Part shown: piece after piece, positions 8,249-17,672 of the stretch
Layout of the letters: every line of letters starts with the position of its first letter
Numbering within the stretch: position 1 is the stretch's first letter
NCBI GenBank assembly: GCA_023511675.1
Contig: JAIMBC010000003.1
Span: forward strand, 1-56,259
DNA from: Pirellulales bacterium
GTDB lineage: Bacteria > Planctomycetota > Planctomycetia > Pirellulales > JAIMBC01
Direction of reading: 5' to 3'
DNA length: 56,259 nt
Translations under genes and position numbers: made by a program
The notes under the pieces: generated by a model
Database searches by the model: none
What the model saw: the letters and a program-made list of their open reading frames with translations, nothing else
Told to the model about the DNA's origin: nothing

Positions 8249-9616
8249 ATGCTTGCGAGACGCACCTGCACCGGTCCGCTGCCGCGGCGCGAGTTTCTGC
8301 GGGCGGGATGTCTGGCACTGGGAGGGATCACGCTGGCAGACGTGCTTGCCGCACGTGCAGCCGCCGGAGAGACCACGCGCGACACATCTGTGATCCTGCT
8401 GTACTTGCATGGCGGTCCCTCCCATCTGGAGACGTACGACCTCAAGCCTGAGGCGCCGCTGGAATATCGCAGCATCTTCCGACCCATCTGCACGAATGTG
8501 CCGGGCATGGACCTCTGCGAGCACTTCCCGCTCCAGGCACGCCTGGCGGACAAGCTGGCGCTGGTTCGTTCTGTGCACCACGAGATGAGCAGCCACAGCG
8601 ACGGCGGGATCGAGGTGCTCACGGGGAAGACTCCCACGCGGCCAGACCCGACGTCAACGTCGCGCAGCGAGCATCCGGACCTGGGGCACGTAGCATCGCG
8701 GCTGCGCGGGCTGCATGCCGACGGGCTGCCGCAGTATGTGGCGCTGCCTCAGAGGCTGTACATGACGCAGCCGGCGTACCTGGGCTTGGCACACAGTGCT
8801 TTTGCGGTGGGAGATCCTTCGAACCCCAGTTACGCGCCTCCCAACTTGCAGCTTGTGGCGGGCGTCGATGGCTCGCGGCTGGACGACCGCCGCGCGTTGC
8901 TGGAGCAGTTCGACCGTTTGCGGCGGGGCCTGGACTTGCAGGGCAGTTTGGAGGCGACGGACCGATTCCGGGCCACGGCCATGCAGATGCTCACCAGTTC
9001 TGCCGCCGCAGCGGCGTTCGACCTGAGTCGCGAGGAGGACGCCCTGCGTGACCGTTATGGGCGTCACCTCTGGGGCCAGGCATGCTTGCTCGCCCGACGG
9101 CTTGCCGAAGCCGGCACCGCCGTGATCACCATCTACATCGATACGCCCAGGACCGGCCAAGAATTCACCAACTGGGATGATCATATTCTGAATGCCGGAC
9201 GGCCGGGGCACTTCGGCCGGTACATGGAAATCCGCTTGCCTTACTTCGACCAGGCCCTGTCGGCACTGGTCGAAGACATCTATGCACGCGGCGTGGATCG
9301 GCAGATCATGGTGGTGGCCCTGGGCGAGTTTGGCCGCACGCCACGCCTTTCTCAGAACAGCCAGGGCGTGGGCCGCGATCACTGGCCACAGGCGCAAAGC
9401 GTGCTCTTTTCCGGCGGCGGCCTCAAAACAGGCCAGGTGGTGGGGGCGACCAATCGGAAGGGAGAGTATCCGACATCTCGCCCGCTCTCTCCCAAGGACG
9501 TACTGGCCACGATCTATCGCCACCTGGGCATCGACCTGCGGCACGAGCTGCACGACTTTTCCGGACGCCCCATAGCCGTTCTGCCCTGGGGCGAGCCGAT
9601 CGCCGAGCTGCTCTAA
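8249..9616 (+). CDS. DUF1501 family protein (second copy)
   Basis: This 455-aa DUF1501 protein is clearly diverged from the copy at 3231-4607. The N-terminal PRREFLRAGCLALGG is a twin-arginine export signal. Family blocks present are LYLHGGPSHLETYDLKPEAP, LALVRSVHHEMSSHSDGG, WDDHILNAG, VALGEFGRTPR and GVGRDHWPQAQS. Unlike copy one it keeps the common GGPSHLE form and the DGGIEVLTGK motif. The ATG at 8249 is supported by CTGGAGG at a 9-nt spacing; the upstream in-frame start at 8033 adds only low-complexity sequence. It stands alone between large intergenic gaps, without a DUF1549/DUF1553 partner. The biochemical role is unknown. Confidence 0.92.
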   Translation: MLARRTCTGPLPRREFLRAGCLALGGITLADVLAARAAAGETTRDTSVILLYLHGGPSHLETYDLKPEAPLEYRSIFRPICTNVPGMDLCEHFPLQARLADKLALVRSVHHEMSSHSDGGIEVLTGKTPTRPDPTSTSRSEHPDLGHVASRLRGLHADGLPQYVALPQRLYMTQPAYLGLAHSAFAVGDPSNPSYAPPNLQLVAGVDGSRLDDRRALLEQFDRLRRGLDLQGSLEATDRFRATAMQMLTSSAAAAAFDLSREEDALRDRYGRHLWGQACLLARRLAEAGTAVITIYIDTPRTGQEFTNWDDHILNAGRPGHFGRYMEIRLPYFDQALSALVEDIYARGVDRQIMVVALGEFGRTPRLSQNSQGVGRDHWPQAQSVLFSGGGLKTGQVVGATNRKGEYPTSRPLSPKDVLATIYRHLGIDLRHELHDFSGRPIAVLPWGEPIAELL

Positions 9617-10056
9617 GGGCCTGTCCCCGAACGGATGGCCCAACCCAAACGGGCGGTGCATCTGGCGGCTGCCAGCCTCTGCTTCGACATGCCAAGCAGA
9701 CTCGCCGACCGTCCCCGGCCCACGCCGAAGCGGTCCAGCCGCATCAGGTGACGCCCTGACACGTGCCGGCGAAAGTGTTTCGGGGAAACTGCCGCCGCCA
9801 AAATGCCCATCCTGTTAACGAGTTCTTCGCCACACCTTCCGCCCTGCCTGGATCTCCCAGCTTGAAACATGCCAGAGATCACGAAGGCTCAGCCCTCACC
9901 GCATCTTGCAAATCTGCCCCCTTTTCCCATCCTTCCAGTTCTAAAGGTTTCACCTTACCGGTGGGGCAAACTTTGCCGAAAAAATGAAGAGTACCGAAGC
10001 AGAGGCCGATTCAACGCAGTTGAAGGGCTGTGCTTTTCTGCCCCCAAGGCCGGGCC
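9617..10056. other. Intergenic, no gene seen
   Basis: This 440-bp gap lies between two genes on the same strand. It is less GC-rich than its neighbours around 9880-9990. It contains no frame with convincing amino-acid composition and no tRNA-like T-arm. It presumably holds the terminator of the DUF1501 gene and the promoter of the zinc-ribbon gene, but neither could be fixed. Confidence 0.5.
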
Positions 10057-10701
10057 ATGTGGTGTTCTAAGTGCCAGCAAGAGGTACCCGGAGTGCGCAA
10101 CTCTGCCAGCGGCGTCCTGGCCTGCGTGCGCTGTGGCCAGGAGCCGGACCAGGTACCGCCATCTAGCGCCACCGCTACACTCCCCACGCCCGAAGAACGC
10201 GACCAACTGCTGCGGAACCTGGAGCACTGGAGCGATCATCCGCTTCTGGCAGAGCTAGATGACTGGGAACTGGGCGAACAGCTCCGCCACGTCGAGCGAT
10301 TGCTTGCTGTGGATCCGCCGGGTAAGCTGCCCGCCCCGCGCCACTCAGGCTTCTCGCCGGGTGAGAAGTTGCATGAGCGAGAGAACGCCACGTCGCGCCG
10401 GCGCCTGGGCAGCTCTGGCTCAATGGCCCTGCGTGCGGCGCGGCTGCTGGCCTGGCTGGCCATCGCCCTTGGTGTGGCGGCCTTGGTTTGCGGCGCCGTG
10501 TTGCTGGCCCTGGCCCAGCTTCGCGGGCGCAGCGACCTCTGGGGCCTGGGCATACCTTTGTTTGCCGTGGGGCAACTCGGGGTGGTGATCGGCCTGGTTT
10601 GCGAGGCCGACTTTTCCCGCCGCGTCCGCCGCCCCCGCGGCAAGGCTGGCAGGCGTGCGTCCCAGCCTTCCCGCCTCCGCGCCCAAAGACAGACGTGTTA
10701 G
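10057..10701 (+). CDS. Zinc-ribbon plus two-TM planctomycete protein
   Basis: A protein of 214 aa. The ATG at 10057 starts MWCSKCQQEVPGV, giving a Cys pair at residues 3 and 6; the second pair is Cys23/Cys26 (ACVRCGQ), forming a small zinc ribbon. A helical linker (EERDQLLRNLEHWSDHPLL) follows, then two membrane segments at about residues 137-162 and 170-190. The C-terminus is very basic (RRVRRPRGKAGRRASQ) and likely faces the cytoplasm. The architecture, including the N-terminal W-C-x-x-C opening, is a conserved hypothetical family in Pirellulales. Its function is unknown; a regulatory or assembly role at the membrane is speculation. Confidence 0.72.
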   Translation: MWCSKCQQEVPGVRNSASGVLACVRCGQEPDQVPPSSATATLPTPEERDQLLRNLEHWSDHPLLAELDDWELGEQLRHVERLLAVDPPGKLPAPRHSGFSPGEKLHERENATSRRRLGSSGSMALRAARLLAWLAIALGVAALVCGAVLLALAQLRGRSDLWGLGIPLFAVGQLGVVIGLVCEADFSRRVRRPRGKAGRRASQPSRLRAQRQTC

Positions 10702-11124
10702 GGCCTGTGCGGCGCGTTTGCTCGAACGAGGTCCGTGCGTCTCGCCGTTTGTTCAAGACGCCGACGTGATGGCCCCGCGCGCCACGTGACGCTGGAGGTG
10801 GGACAGACCCCCCCGGCCGGCCGCGCCGCCATGGCCCCGCAAGCCATCGCACGCCCGGCGAACCGAGCAAGCTATCAGAAAGTGCTTGCACGCATTTGTG
10901 CAGCAGACTGCTAGCCCCTTTGGCAACCGGGCGAAGCGAGGCCGCAACCGCTGTGTCGCTCCGACGGGGAGCTGCGCATCGCCACCAGGCATTGCGGTAG
11001 GCCCGCGCCCATAGGGGTGCTCCGTCCGGGGGAAGGCCGTCGGTTGAGTCGTGCTGGGGAAGGTCCGCGCCCGCACGGGTGGTCGGGAGCGGAGGTAGCC
11101 AGCACGCCGTGGGCTACAAGGTCT
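10702..11124. other. Intergenic between convergent genes
   Basis: About 420 bp separate the convergent ends of the zinc-ribbon gene and the ketoacyl-synthase-like gene. No convincing gene or RNA is visible. Overlapping frames in both directions have the composition of random high-GC DNA. Confidence 0.5.
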
Positions 11125-12438
11125 TCAACTTGCTCGGCACACAATCACGCAGCTTGCCTGGCCCTGGGGCGTAACGCTGAGATTGGCAAAGCTATGGCCC
11201 GGGTCGGCGAGCGTGCCGCACCTCACGGCCGCAATGGGGCACTCAGGGTCTGGCGTGGTGTAGTTGAGAATGGGGAAAAGGTTGCCCTTGGCCATCGCTA
11301 GCACGCCTGCGATGAGTTCCACCAGTCCGCTCGCGGCGCCCAGGTTCCCAAAATAGCTCTTGGCGGCGGTCACAGGAATTCGCTGTGCGGCCGGGCCGAG
11401 CACGCGATGCAGCGCCTGAGACTCTTCGATGTCGCAACTTTGCGTGCCCAGCCCATGTGCCTGAATATGGCCAAGCCGCTCCGGTGCGACCTCTGCTTCG
11501 CGGAGGGCCGCAGAGAGTGCATGGGCCAGAGCGTCACGCCGGCGAGCCACGCCATTGCGTGACGAAACGTGGGAGGCCCCCATCCCCGCAACACGTGCAT
11601 AGATGGTGGCGCCGCGTGCCAAGGCCGCTTGCCGCTCTTCCAGCACCACGGCCGCGGCACCCTCGCCGAGGACCATGCCTTGCCGATGCAGATCAAACGG
11701 CTTGCATGCCGTGGAGGGTTCTGTACCATCTGCCGCCACTTCTTCTTGGATGACGGCGTGCAGGGCACGCATGGGATGCAGCCTGGAGCCGGTGGCGCCG
11801 GCCAGCATGCACTCGGCATGGCCGCGAACGATGGTACGAAACGCTTCGCCCACGGCCAGATTTGCTGAGGCCTCGCGCAGCGTGAGCGAGTTGTTGGGAC
11901 CTCTCAGGTCGTTATAGATTGCCACGTGGCTGGCGGGCATGTTGGGCAGGTACTTCAGCAGCCACAGGGGTGAGAGCTGCGTCATGCCCTGGGTGGCCCA
12001 GCGAGAGAAGTCGAAGCCTTGCTTGGCATCGATGCAGGCCTGGTAGGCAGGCACCAGATCATACTGTTCGCTCAGCATGTAGTCGGCACCGAACACCACC
12101 CCGCACCGCTCGGGCTCATAGATGCCGGGACGCAGGCCCGCGTCGGCCAGAGCGAGCTGCGCCGCTGCAACACCCATCTGGCATTCGCGGCACATCAGCT
12201 TGAGCCCTTTGCGGATGGCCTTTTTCAGCTCGGGCTCCAGTGGGCCGAACTCTTCGATGCTGCCGTTAAACTTGGCTGGGGCACCGAGCTTGCCTGGGGC
12301 GGGAAACCAGTCCTCCATGCGTGCCACGCCGCTGCGGCCGCTGCACAGGGCTTCCCATAAGGCTTGGGTACTATTGCCCAGCGGCGAGACGACGCCCAGA
12401 CCAGTAATCACCACCTGGCGGTCGGCGGGCACCAGCAT
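11125..12438 (-). CDS. Ketoacyl-synthase homologue lacking active-site Cys (KS-beta/chain-length-factor-like)
   Basis: This 437-aa protein has a complete FabF-like thiolase fold: VVITGLGVVSPLGN at the N-terminus, GVVFGADY, KPFDLHRQGMVLGEGAAAVVLE and a C-terminal ASCVIVCR. In FabF the nucleophile sits in a TAC(T/S)SG motif. Here the aligned segment NNSLTLREASANLAVG has Glu189 in place of Cys. The first catalytic His is kept (AHGLGT, His328), but the second is Asn365 (KSYFGN instead of KSxxGH). It therefore cannot condense by the normal mechanism and resembles KS-beta partners. The ATG at 12438 is chosen because GGAG precedes it by 4 nt; in-frame starts up to 12558 exist. No acyl carrier protein or partner KS lies nearby. 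Confidence 0.85.
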   Translation of the reverse strand: MLVPADRQVVITGLGVVSPLGNSTQALWEALCSGRSGVARMEDWFPAPGKLGAPAKFNGSIEEFGPLEPELKKAIRKGLKLMCRECQMGVAAAQLALADAGLRPGIYEPERCGVVFGADYMLSEQYDLVPAYQACIDAKQGFDFSRWATQGMTQLSPLWLLKYLPNMPASHVAIYNDLRGPNNSLTLREASANLAVGEAFRTIVRGHAECMLAGATGSRLHPMRALHAVIQEEVAADGTEPSTACKPFDLHRQGMVLGEGAAAVVLEERQAALARGATIYARVAGMGASHVSSRNGVARRRDALAHALSAALREAEVAPERLGHIQAHGLGTQSCDIEESQALHRVLGPAAQRIPVTAAKSYFGNLGAASGLVELIAGVLAMAKGNLFPILNYTTPDPECPIAAVRCGTLADPGHSFANLSVTPQGQASCVIVCRAS

Positions 12439-12968
12439 GCGACTCCACATGAAAGATCCGGGAACAGGCCAAGAATTGTAATAGCGTTGCGCGAGGCCGT
12501 CGAGGCCGTCTGGGGAGGTATTGTATTCTTGGGGGCGGGATTCTTGGGGACGGCCCACCTGGCGAGGGGCCTGTGGGGGACGGGATCTTGGGGATGGAAT
12601 AGTTGGGGTTGGGATTCTCTTGAGGACGCCCTGCGGCTGTAGCGGTCTGGCCGTGGGGGCGGCTGCAGCAGGAAGTTTACGGCCGCGGCGGTGTGCTGTT
12701 TACGGCATTGGGCCTTGCAGCCATCGACGTCTGTGCCGGAGCGTCGCGGCACGCGTGCTTGTAGGGTCGCAAGCCCCTTGGCGACGGGCGGGCTACGCAC
12801 GGACCGACCCAGCCGGTGGACGTTGATGCCCCTTCAAGAGCCTCAGATTTCTTGTTGTGGGACGGCGCAAGGAAGGTTGCCCTGCGAGGCGGGGCAGCAT
12901 AGAGTCATAAAGTTGTGGGTGAGTACATCCCGCAGGACGGAGTCAGCGGCGAGCCTTGGAGGTGCACC
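12439..12968. other. Intergenic between divergent genes, with a G-rich repeat block
   Basis: This 530-bp region separates the KS-like gene and the selenium-binding-protein gene. Between about 12511 and 12620 the plus strand is dominated by G-tracts, with recurring ATTCTTGGGG-like units (about 12525, 12540 and, as ATCTTGGGG, 12584). The cluster GGGGGACGGGATCTTGGGG near 12575-12593 is followed by two further G-tracts. A GGAGG ribosome binding site at about 12957-12961 serves the downstream gene. Confidence 0.55.
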
Positions 12969-14384
12969 ATGTGGCACAGGCGTGCGTTTTTGAGTTCGGC
13001 CGCGGCGGCGGCAGTGGCGGCCGGTTCGAGCAGGCTGGTGGCGGGGCTGGAAGCGGGGCGGACCCACGCCTCGCCAAAGGACGCCATGGCAGGGCCGCCG
13101 GAAGATGTGGCGTATGTGACCGCGACCTATGCCGGCACAGATGTCGAGCGGCCCGATTACCTGGCGGTGGTCGATGTGTCTCCTCGTTCGCCCACCTACT
13201 CGCAAGTGATTCACCGTTTGGAAATGCCGCATCGTGGCGACGAACTCCACCACTTCGGCTGGAATGCGTGCAGCAGTTGCCACGGCCAGCGCGCACGACG
13301 GTACCTGATCGTGCCCGGGCTGGTCTCCAGCCGGCTGCATGTGGTGGATGTGTCAGATCGCCGGCGGCCGCGGCTGCACCGCGTGATCGCTCCGGAGGAG
13401 GTAACCGCCAAGGCAGGCCTGACAGCACCACATACGGTGCATTGCCTGCCCGATGGGCAGATCATGATCTCGATGCTGGGCAACGATCGGCTGGAAGGCC
13501 CCGGGGGCTTCTTGCTGTTGGACGAGGCGTTTGACGTGCTGGGAAGTTGGGAGGCCACTCGCCAAGGGATGCACTACAACTACGATTTCTGGTACCAGCC
13601 GCGGCACAATGTGATGGTTTCCAGCGAGTGGGCGGCTCCCAGCACGACGCGGCCCGGTTTCAATCCGGACGATGTGCGGCAAGGCAAGTATGGCCGGCGT
13701 CTCCACTTCTGGGACTGGCAGCAGCGGCGCATTGTCCACAGCGCGGACCTGGGCGAAGAGGGGCTGATCCCATTGGAGGTCCGGTTTCAGCACAATCCCG
13801 ACAGCAGTCACGGTTTTGTGGGGGCGGCGCTCTCCAGCAGCATCTGGCACTGGTACCGCGATGCCCAGGAGGATTGGCGTACCGAGAAGGTGGTTCAGGT
13901 GGAGCCGGTCGAGGTTGAGGGCTGGCCCTTCCCCGTGCCGGGACTGATCACCGACCTGGTACTTTCGCTCGACGATCACTGGCTGTACTTCTCCAACTGG
14001 CTGCACGGCGACGTGCGGCAGTACGACGTGAGCGATCCTGCGCATCCGCGGCTGGCAGGGAGGTTGTGGCTGGGCGGCGTGCTTGGCACGCAGCCCAGCC
14101 TGCGTGGCCGACCGCTATGTGGAGGCCCCCAGATGCTGCAACTCAGCCACGATGGGCGCCGCCTGTACGTGACAAATTCCCTGTTCAGTAGTTGGGACAA
14201 CCAGTTCTACCCCTCGATTGCTCGACAGGGATCGTACATGGTGCAGATCGATTGCGACCCTGCCGGCGGCATGCAGGTCAATGAGGCGTTCTTCGTCGAC
14301 TTTGGCAAGGAGCCGCACGGACCGGCGCGTGCCCACGAGATGCGCTTCCCAGATGGGGATTGCACATCCGATATCTGGGTGTAA
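12969..14384 (+). CDS. Exported selenium-binding protein / methanethiol oxidase family (SBP56)
   Basis: This 471-aa protein matches the SELENBP1/methanethiol oxidase family, which oxidises methanethiol to formaldehyde, H2S and H2O2. The Se-binding/redox pair is visible as WNACSSCHG (Cys101, Cys104). Family blocks include TAPHTVHCLPDGQIMISMLG, VMVSSEWAAPS, QHNPDSSHGFVG and the C-terminal EMRFPDGDCTSDIWV; the conserved His residues are candidate copper ligands. An N-terminal segment HRRAFLSSAAAAAVAAGSS looks like a Tat-type leader, so the protein is probably exported. The ATG at 12969 has GGAGG 7 nt upstream. Length and termini are complete. No sulfur-volatile pathway neighbours are seen. Confidence 0.92.
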   Translation: MWHRRAFLSSAAAAAVAAGSSRLVAGLEAGRTHASPKDAMAGPPEDVAYVTATYAGTDVERPDYLAVVDVSPRSPTYSQVIHRLEMPHRGDELHHFGWNACSSCHGQRARRYLIVPGLVSSRLHVVDVSDRRRPRLHRVIAPEEVTAKAGLTAPHTVHCLPDGQIMISMLGNDRLEGPGGFLLLDEAFDVLGSWEATRQGMHYNYDFWYQPRHNVMVSSEWAAPSTTRPGFNPDDVRQGKYGRRLHFWDWQQRRIVHSADLGEEGLIPLEVRFQHNPDSSHGFVGAALSSSIWHWYRDAQEDWRTEKVVQVEPVEVEGWPFPVPGLITDLVLSLDDHWLYFSNWLHGDVRQYDVSDPAHPRLAGRLWLGGVLGTQPSLRGRPLCGGPQMLQLSHDGRRLYVTNSLFSSWDNQFYPSIARQGSYMVQIDCDPAGGMQVNEAFFVDFGKEPHGPARAHEMRFPDGDCTSDIWV

Positions 14385-14562
14385 GCCGGCCGAGCTGCCA
14401 GGGACGCCGGGACCTCGTTGACCCTCGCCAGCCGCTCATGGGCGAGGCGTCCAAGTTTGCGGGGACGAGGGGGGCACGCGGTTCCGGGCGACAGCGCCCC
14501 GAGGTAGGGCCGCGGGACGCTGCCCGCCCGTACTGTTCACGTGCAGCTGCTTCTTGAGGCGG

Positions 14563-17238
14563 TTAGAAGATCCCCAGTGCCCCGAGGCTATACCGCACGA
14601 CCAGGCCGGCTGCCACCACGCTGACCATGCTCATCAACTTGAGGAGGATGTTCAGGCTGGGTCCGCTGGTGTCCTTGAAGGGATCTCCCACGGTATCGCC
14701 GACGACGGCCGCCTTGTGGGCATCGGTGCCCTTGCCGCCATGAGCGCCGCCCTCGATGAACTTCTTGGCATTGTCCCAGGCACCGCCTGAGTTGGCCATG
14801 AACACGGCCACGCAGAAGCCGGTGGTGAGCGCGCCGACCAGCAGCCCCATGACGCCGCTCACGTCCAGCACCAAGCCCGTGGCGACGGGAATGATCAGCG
14901 CCATCAGCGAGGGCGCGATCATCTCCCGCTGCGCGGCACGGGTACTGATGGCCACGGGCGTGGCATAGTCCGGCTTTTCGGTTCCCTGCATGATGCCCGG
15001 CCTGGTGCGAAACTGGTTGCGGACCTCCTCCACCATCCCCTTGGCAGCCCGGCCCACGGCCTTCATGGTCATGGCGCAGAAAGCGAACACGGCCATCGCG
15101 CCCAGGAACACGCCGACCAGCACCTTGGGATTCATCAGCGAGGCATCGTAGAAGCGCGTAAAGTCCGGCAGCGTGGCACGGTGCACATTGACAAGCTTGG
15201 CTCCGGTGAGTGAGACGGTAACCGTGCGATTCTCTCCGCTGCCGGAGGTCTGGAAAATGCCATCCGGCACTTTCGCGGCTCCCCCGGAAACGTCGAGGTC
15301 GTGCCAGCCCTTGATGCCCGCCACCGCGGCGGGCTCCACCAGCCAGTGATAGCGGATCTGGCCTTCTTTCCAGACGAGGAATTGGCTGGAGACCTTGTAC
15401 AGGCCGTCCGGCGAGCCCTTCACGACGGCGGCGTTCCCCCAGCGCTCAAAGCCGACGCGCACCTCTTCAACGTAGGCGGCCAACAGCGCCAGCGCCGTCA
15501 GGGCTGCGGAGCCAATGGCAAAGCCCTTGCCGGTCGCCGCGGTGGTATTGCCGAGGCTGTCCAGGGCATCGGTCCGCTCGCGGACGACCGGATCCAGACC
15601 AGCCATCTGGGCGTTTCCGCCGGCATTGTCGGCAATGGGGCCGTAGGCGTCCGTGGCCAGCGTGATGCCCAGCGTGCTGAGCATGCCCACCGCCGAGATT
15701 CCCACACCGTACAGCCCTAGTGCAAAGGACGATGCGCTGCCGTAGCTCCAGCCATTGGCAAGGCCAAAGGCCAGCAGCATGCCGATGCCGACCGTGATCA
15801 CGGGAAACCACGTGCTGATCATGCCCTCAGCAACGCCGCCGATGATGACCGTCGCCGGTCCTGTCACGGCCTGGTCTGCCAAAAACCGCGTCGGCTTAAA
15901 TTCATTGCTGGTGGAGTACTCCGTCCACTTGCCGATCAACCAGCCCGCCAGCAACCCCACGATGACGCTTCCAGCCACGCCGGGCACGGCATTGAAGAGC
16001 ATGGTGCCCTGAATGGGGGGCAGGATGTACCACGACAGCAGAATGGCCACGGCCACCACCAAAAACGTGCTGAAATTGATCCCCTTGGCAAGCGCCCGCA
16101 AGAGAGTCTTCTGTGTAGCACTTTCCTCGGTACGCACCAGATAGATGCCGATAATCGAAATCAGAATACCCGCTCCGGCAATGGCGAGCGGCAACAACAT
16201 GGCGCGGAGCTGCGACTCTTCGGCACTCAGCCCTTCGGGCAACGCGCCTCCTGCCGCAAAGGCCGATACGCCCAGCGCGGCCGTGGCCAGGATCGAACCA
16301 CAATACGACTCGTAGAGGTCGGCCCCCATGCCCGCCACGTCCCCCACATTGTCCCCCACGTTGTCGGCAATGGTCGCAGGGTTGCGCGGGTCATCCTCCG
16401 GAATCGAGTGCTCGACCTTGCCCACCAGGTCGGCACCCACGTCCGCCGCCTTGGTGAAAATGCCGCCGCCCACACGTGCAAACAGCGCCTGGCTGCTAGC
16501 GCCCATCCCGAAGCAGAGCATCGTCACGGTGATTTCCACCAGGCTCAAGGGCGGGAAGCCCAACATGGGGACCAGCCAGTACAGGGCGGCGAACCAGAGG
16601 CAAATATCCAGCAACCCCAGGCCGACGACGACCAACCCCATCACCGCCCCGGAGCGAAATGCGACCTGCAAGCCCTGGTTGAGCGATTTTTGCGCCCCCG
16701 CAGCCGTTCGGCTGCTGGCCCAGGTTGCGGTCTTCATCCCGCACCAACCGGCCAACCCGGAAAAGAAACCGCCGGTAAGAAAGGCAAACGGGACCCAGCG
16801 GCTTTGCACATTCAGCCCGAAGGCCGCCAGAGCCAACAGCAAGAAGATCACTACAAAGAACGCCGCCACCACCTTGTACTGCTGCTTGAGATAGGCATTG
16901 GCCCCCTCTCGCACAAACGAGGCGATTTCGACCATCCTGGGCGAACCCTCGTCTGCACGAATCATCCACCGGTAGAACAGCCAGGCCTGAGCCAGTGCCG
17001 CCAAGGCGCCGACCAGCGCCCCAGCCCAGACAATCACCTCTAGCGACACCCCTAGCAGCACCGGTACCCCTAGAACGTTCCCAAACGCCGCCCCCCACAC
17101 GACCGGACTACCCCCCGCCTGCGCTACAGGCCATCCCTGTGTCAAAGGCGCTGCCTGGAAGGCAGGCGCCGCCTGAACTCCGGGGGCCGCCAACATGACG
17201 CCGAGTACACCCACCAGTCCCGCCAACTTGTCCTTCAT
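14563..17238 (-). CDS. hppA: Membrane-bound K+-dependent-type pyrophosphatase
   Basis: This 891-aa integral membrane pyrophosphatase couples PPi hydrolysis to H+ or Na+ export. The hydrolytic-site motifs are intact: [32 protein letters not shown], and the C-terminal [19 protein letters not shown]. The segment [11 protein letters not shown] has Ala at the position that is Lys in K+-independent enzymes, indicating the K+-dependent subfamily. H+ versus Na+ specificity cannot be decided by eye. The N-terminus [21 protein letters not shown] looks like a cleaved leader. A stretch of about 110 residues (roughly 588-700, between [13 protein letters not shown] and the [13 protein letters not shown] helix) is larger than in most relatives. 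The ATG at 17238 has GAGGGAG just upstream; an upstream in-frame start at 17325 is less likely. Confidence 0.95.
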   Translation of the reverse strand: MKDKLAGLVGVLGVMLAAPGVQAAPAFQAAPLTQGWPVAQAGGSPVVWGAAFGNVLGVPVLLGVSLEVIVWAGALVGALAALAQAWLFYRWMIRADEGSPRMVEIASFVREGANAYLKQQYKVVAAFFVVIFLLLALAAFGLNVQSRWVPFAFLTGGFFSGLAGWCGMKTATWASSRTAAGAQKSLNQGLQVAFRSGAVMGLVVVGLGLLDICLWFAALYWLVPMLGFPPLSLVEITVTMLCFGMGASSQALFARVGGGIFTKAADVGADLVGKVEHSIPEDDPRNPATIADNVGDNVGDVAGMGADLYESYCGSILATAALGVSAFAAGGALPEGLSAEESQLRAMLLPLAIAGAGILISIIGIYLVRTEESATQKTLLRALAKGINFSTFLVVAVAILLSWYILPPIQGTMLFNAVPGVAGSVIVGLLAGWLIGKWTEYSTSNEFKPTRFLADQAVTGPATVIIGGVAEGMISTWFPVITVGIGMLLAFGLANGWSYGSASSFALGLYGVGISAVGMLSTLGITLATDAYGPIADNAGGNAQMAGLDPVVRERTDALDSLGNTTAATGKGFAIGSAALTALALLAAYVEEVRVGFERWGNAAVVKGSPDGLYKVSSQFLVWKEGQIRYHWLVEPAAVAGIKGWHDLDVSGGAAKVPDGIFQTSGSGENRTVTVSLTGAKLVNVHRATLPDFTRFYDASLMNPKVLVGVFLGAMAVFAFCAMTMKAVGRAAKGMVEEVRNQFRTRPGIMQGTEKPDYATPVAISTRAAQREMIAPSLMALIIPVATGLVLDVSGVMGLLVGALTTGFCVAVFMANSGGAWDNAKKFIEGGAHGGKGTDAHKAAVVGDTVGDPFKDTSGPSLNILLKLMSMVSVVAAGLVVRYSLGALGIF

Positions 17239-17672
17239 CACTCCCTCATCAACATACAACCTCGGAGACCGTCTGCTGGACTCCTGCAACACAAACTCGA
17301 ATGTTGAAGAGCGTAGCGAAAGCACGTCCTCCCTGCCAGGGCACTCTGCCCTCGTTCACCCCTGAAGGCCAAGCACGGATCCCTCCCATTGCCCCCGCGG
17401 CAGACTGGCCCCTTGGCAATCGCAAATTAACCCAGCCTGATTATCCCCGCCAAAGCTCGGCACGCAAGGGCAGCGTGGGGTACAACCCCCATCCCCCGCT
17501 CCTTCCGCCGCGAAGGAGGCGACATCGTCTCCGCAGCAGCTTTCCCTACCAGCCGTTTGCTCTTTTTGGAACGGGCAGACGTACGGCCTCTCAGCCACGC
17601 AGCCTGGCGTGATTGCGCGGGGCTGGGCCATGGTACCAGCCTCCACCGCTTGCCCTGCGCCCCTGAGCTGCG
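17239..17672. other. Intergenic, no gene seen
   Basis: This 430-bp gap lies between two minus-strand genes. It is moderately GC-rich, and no convincing frame, tRNA or strong terminator was recognised. It should hold the promoter of hppA, but no near-consensus pair stands out. Confidence 0.5.
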
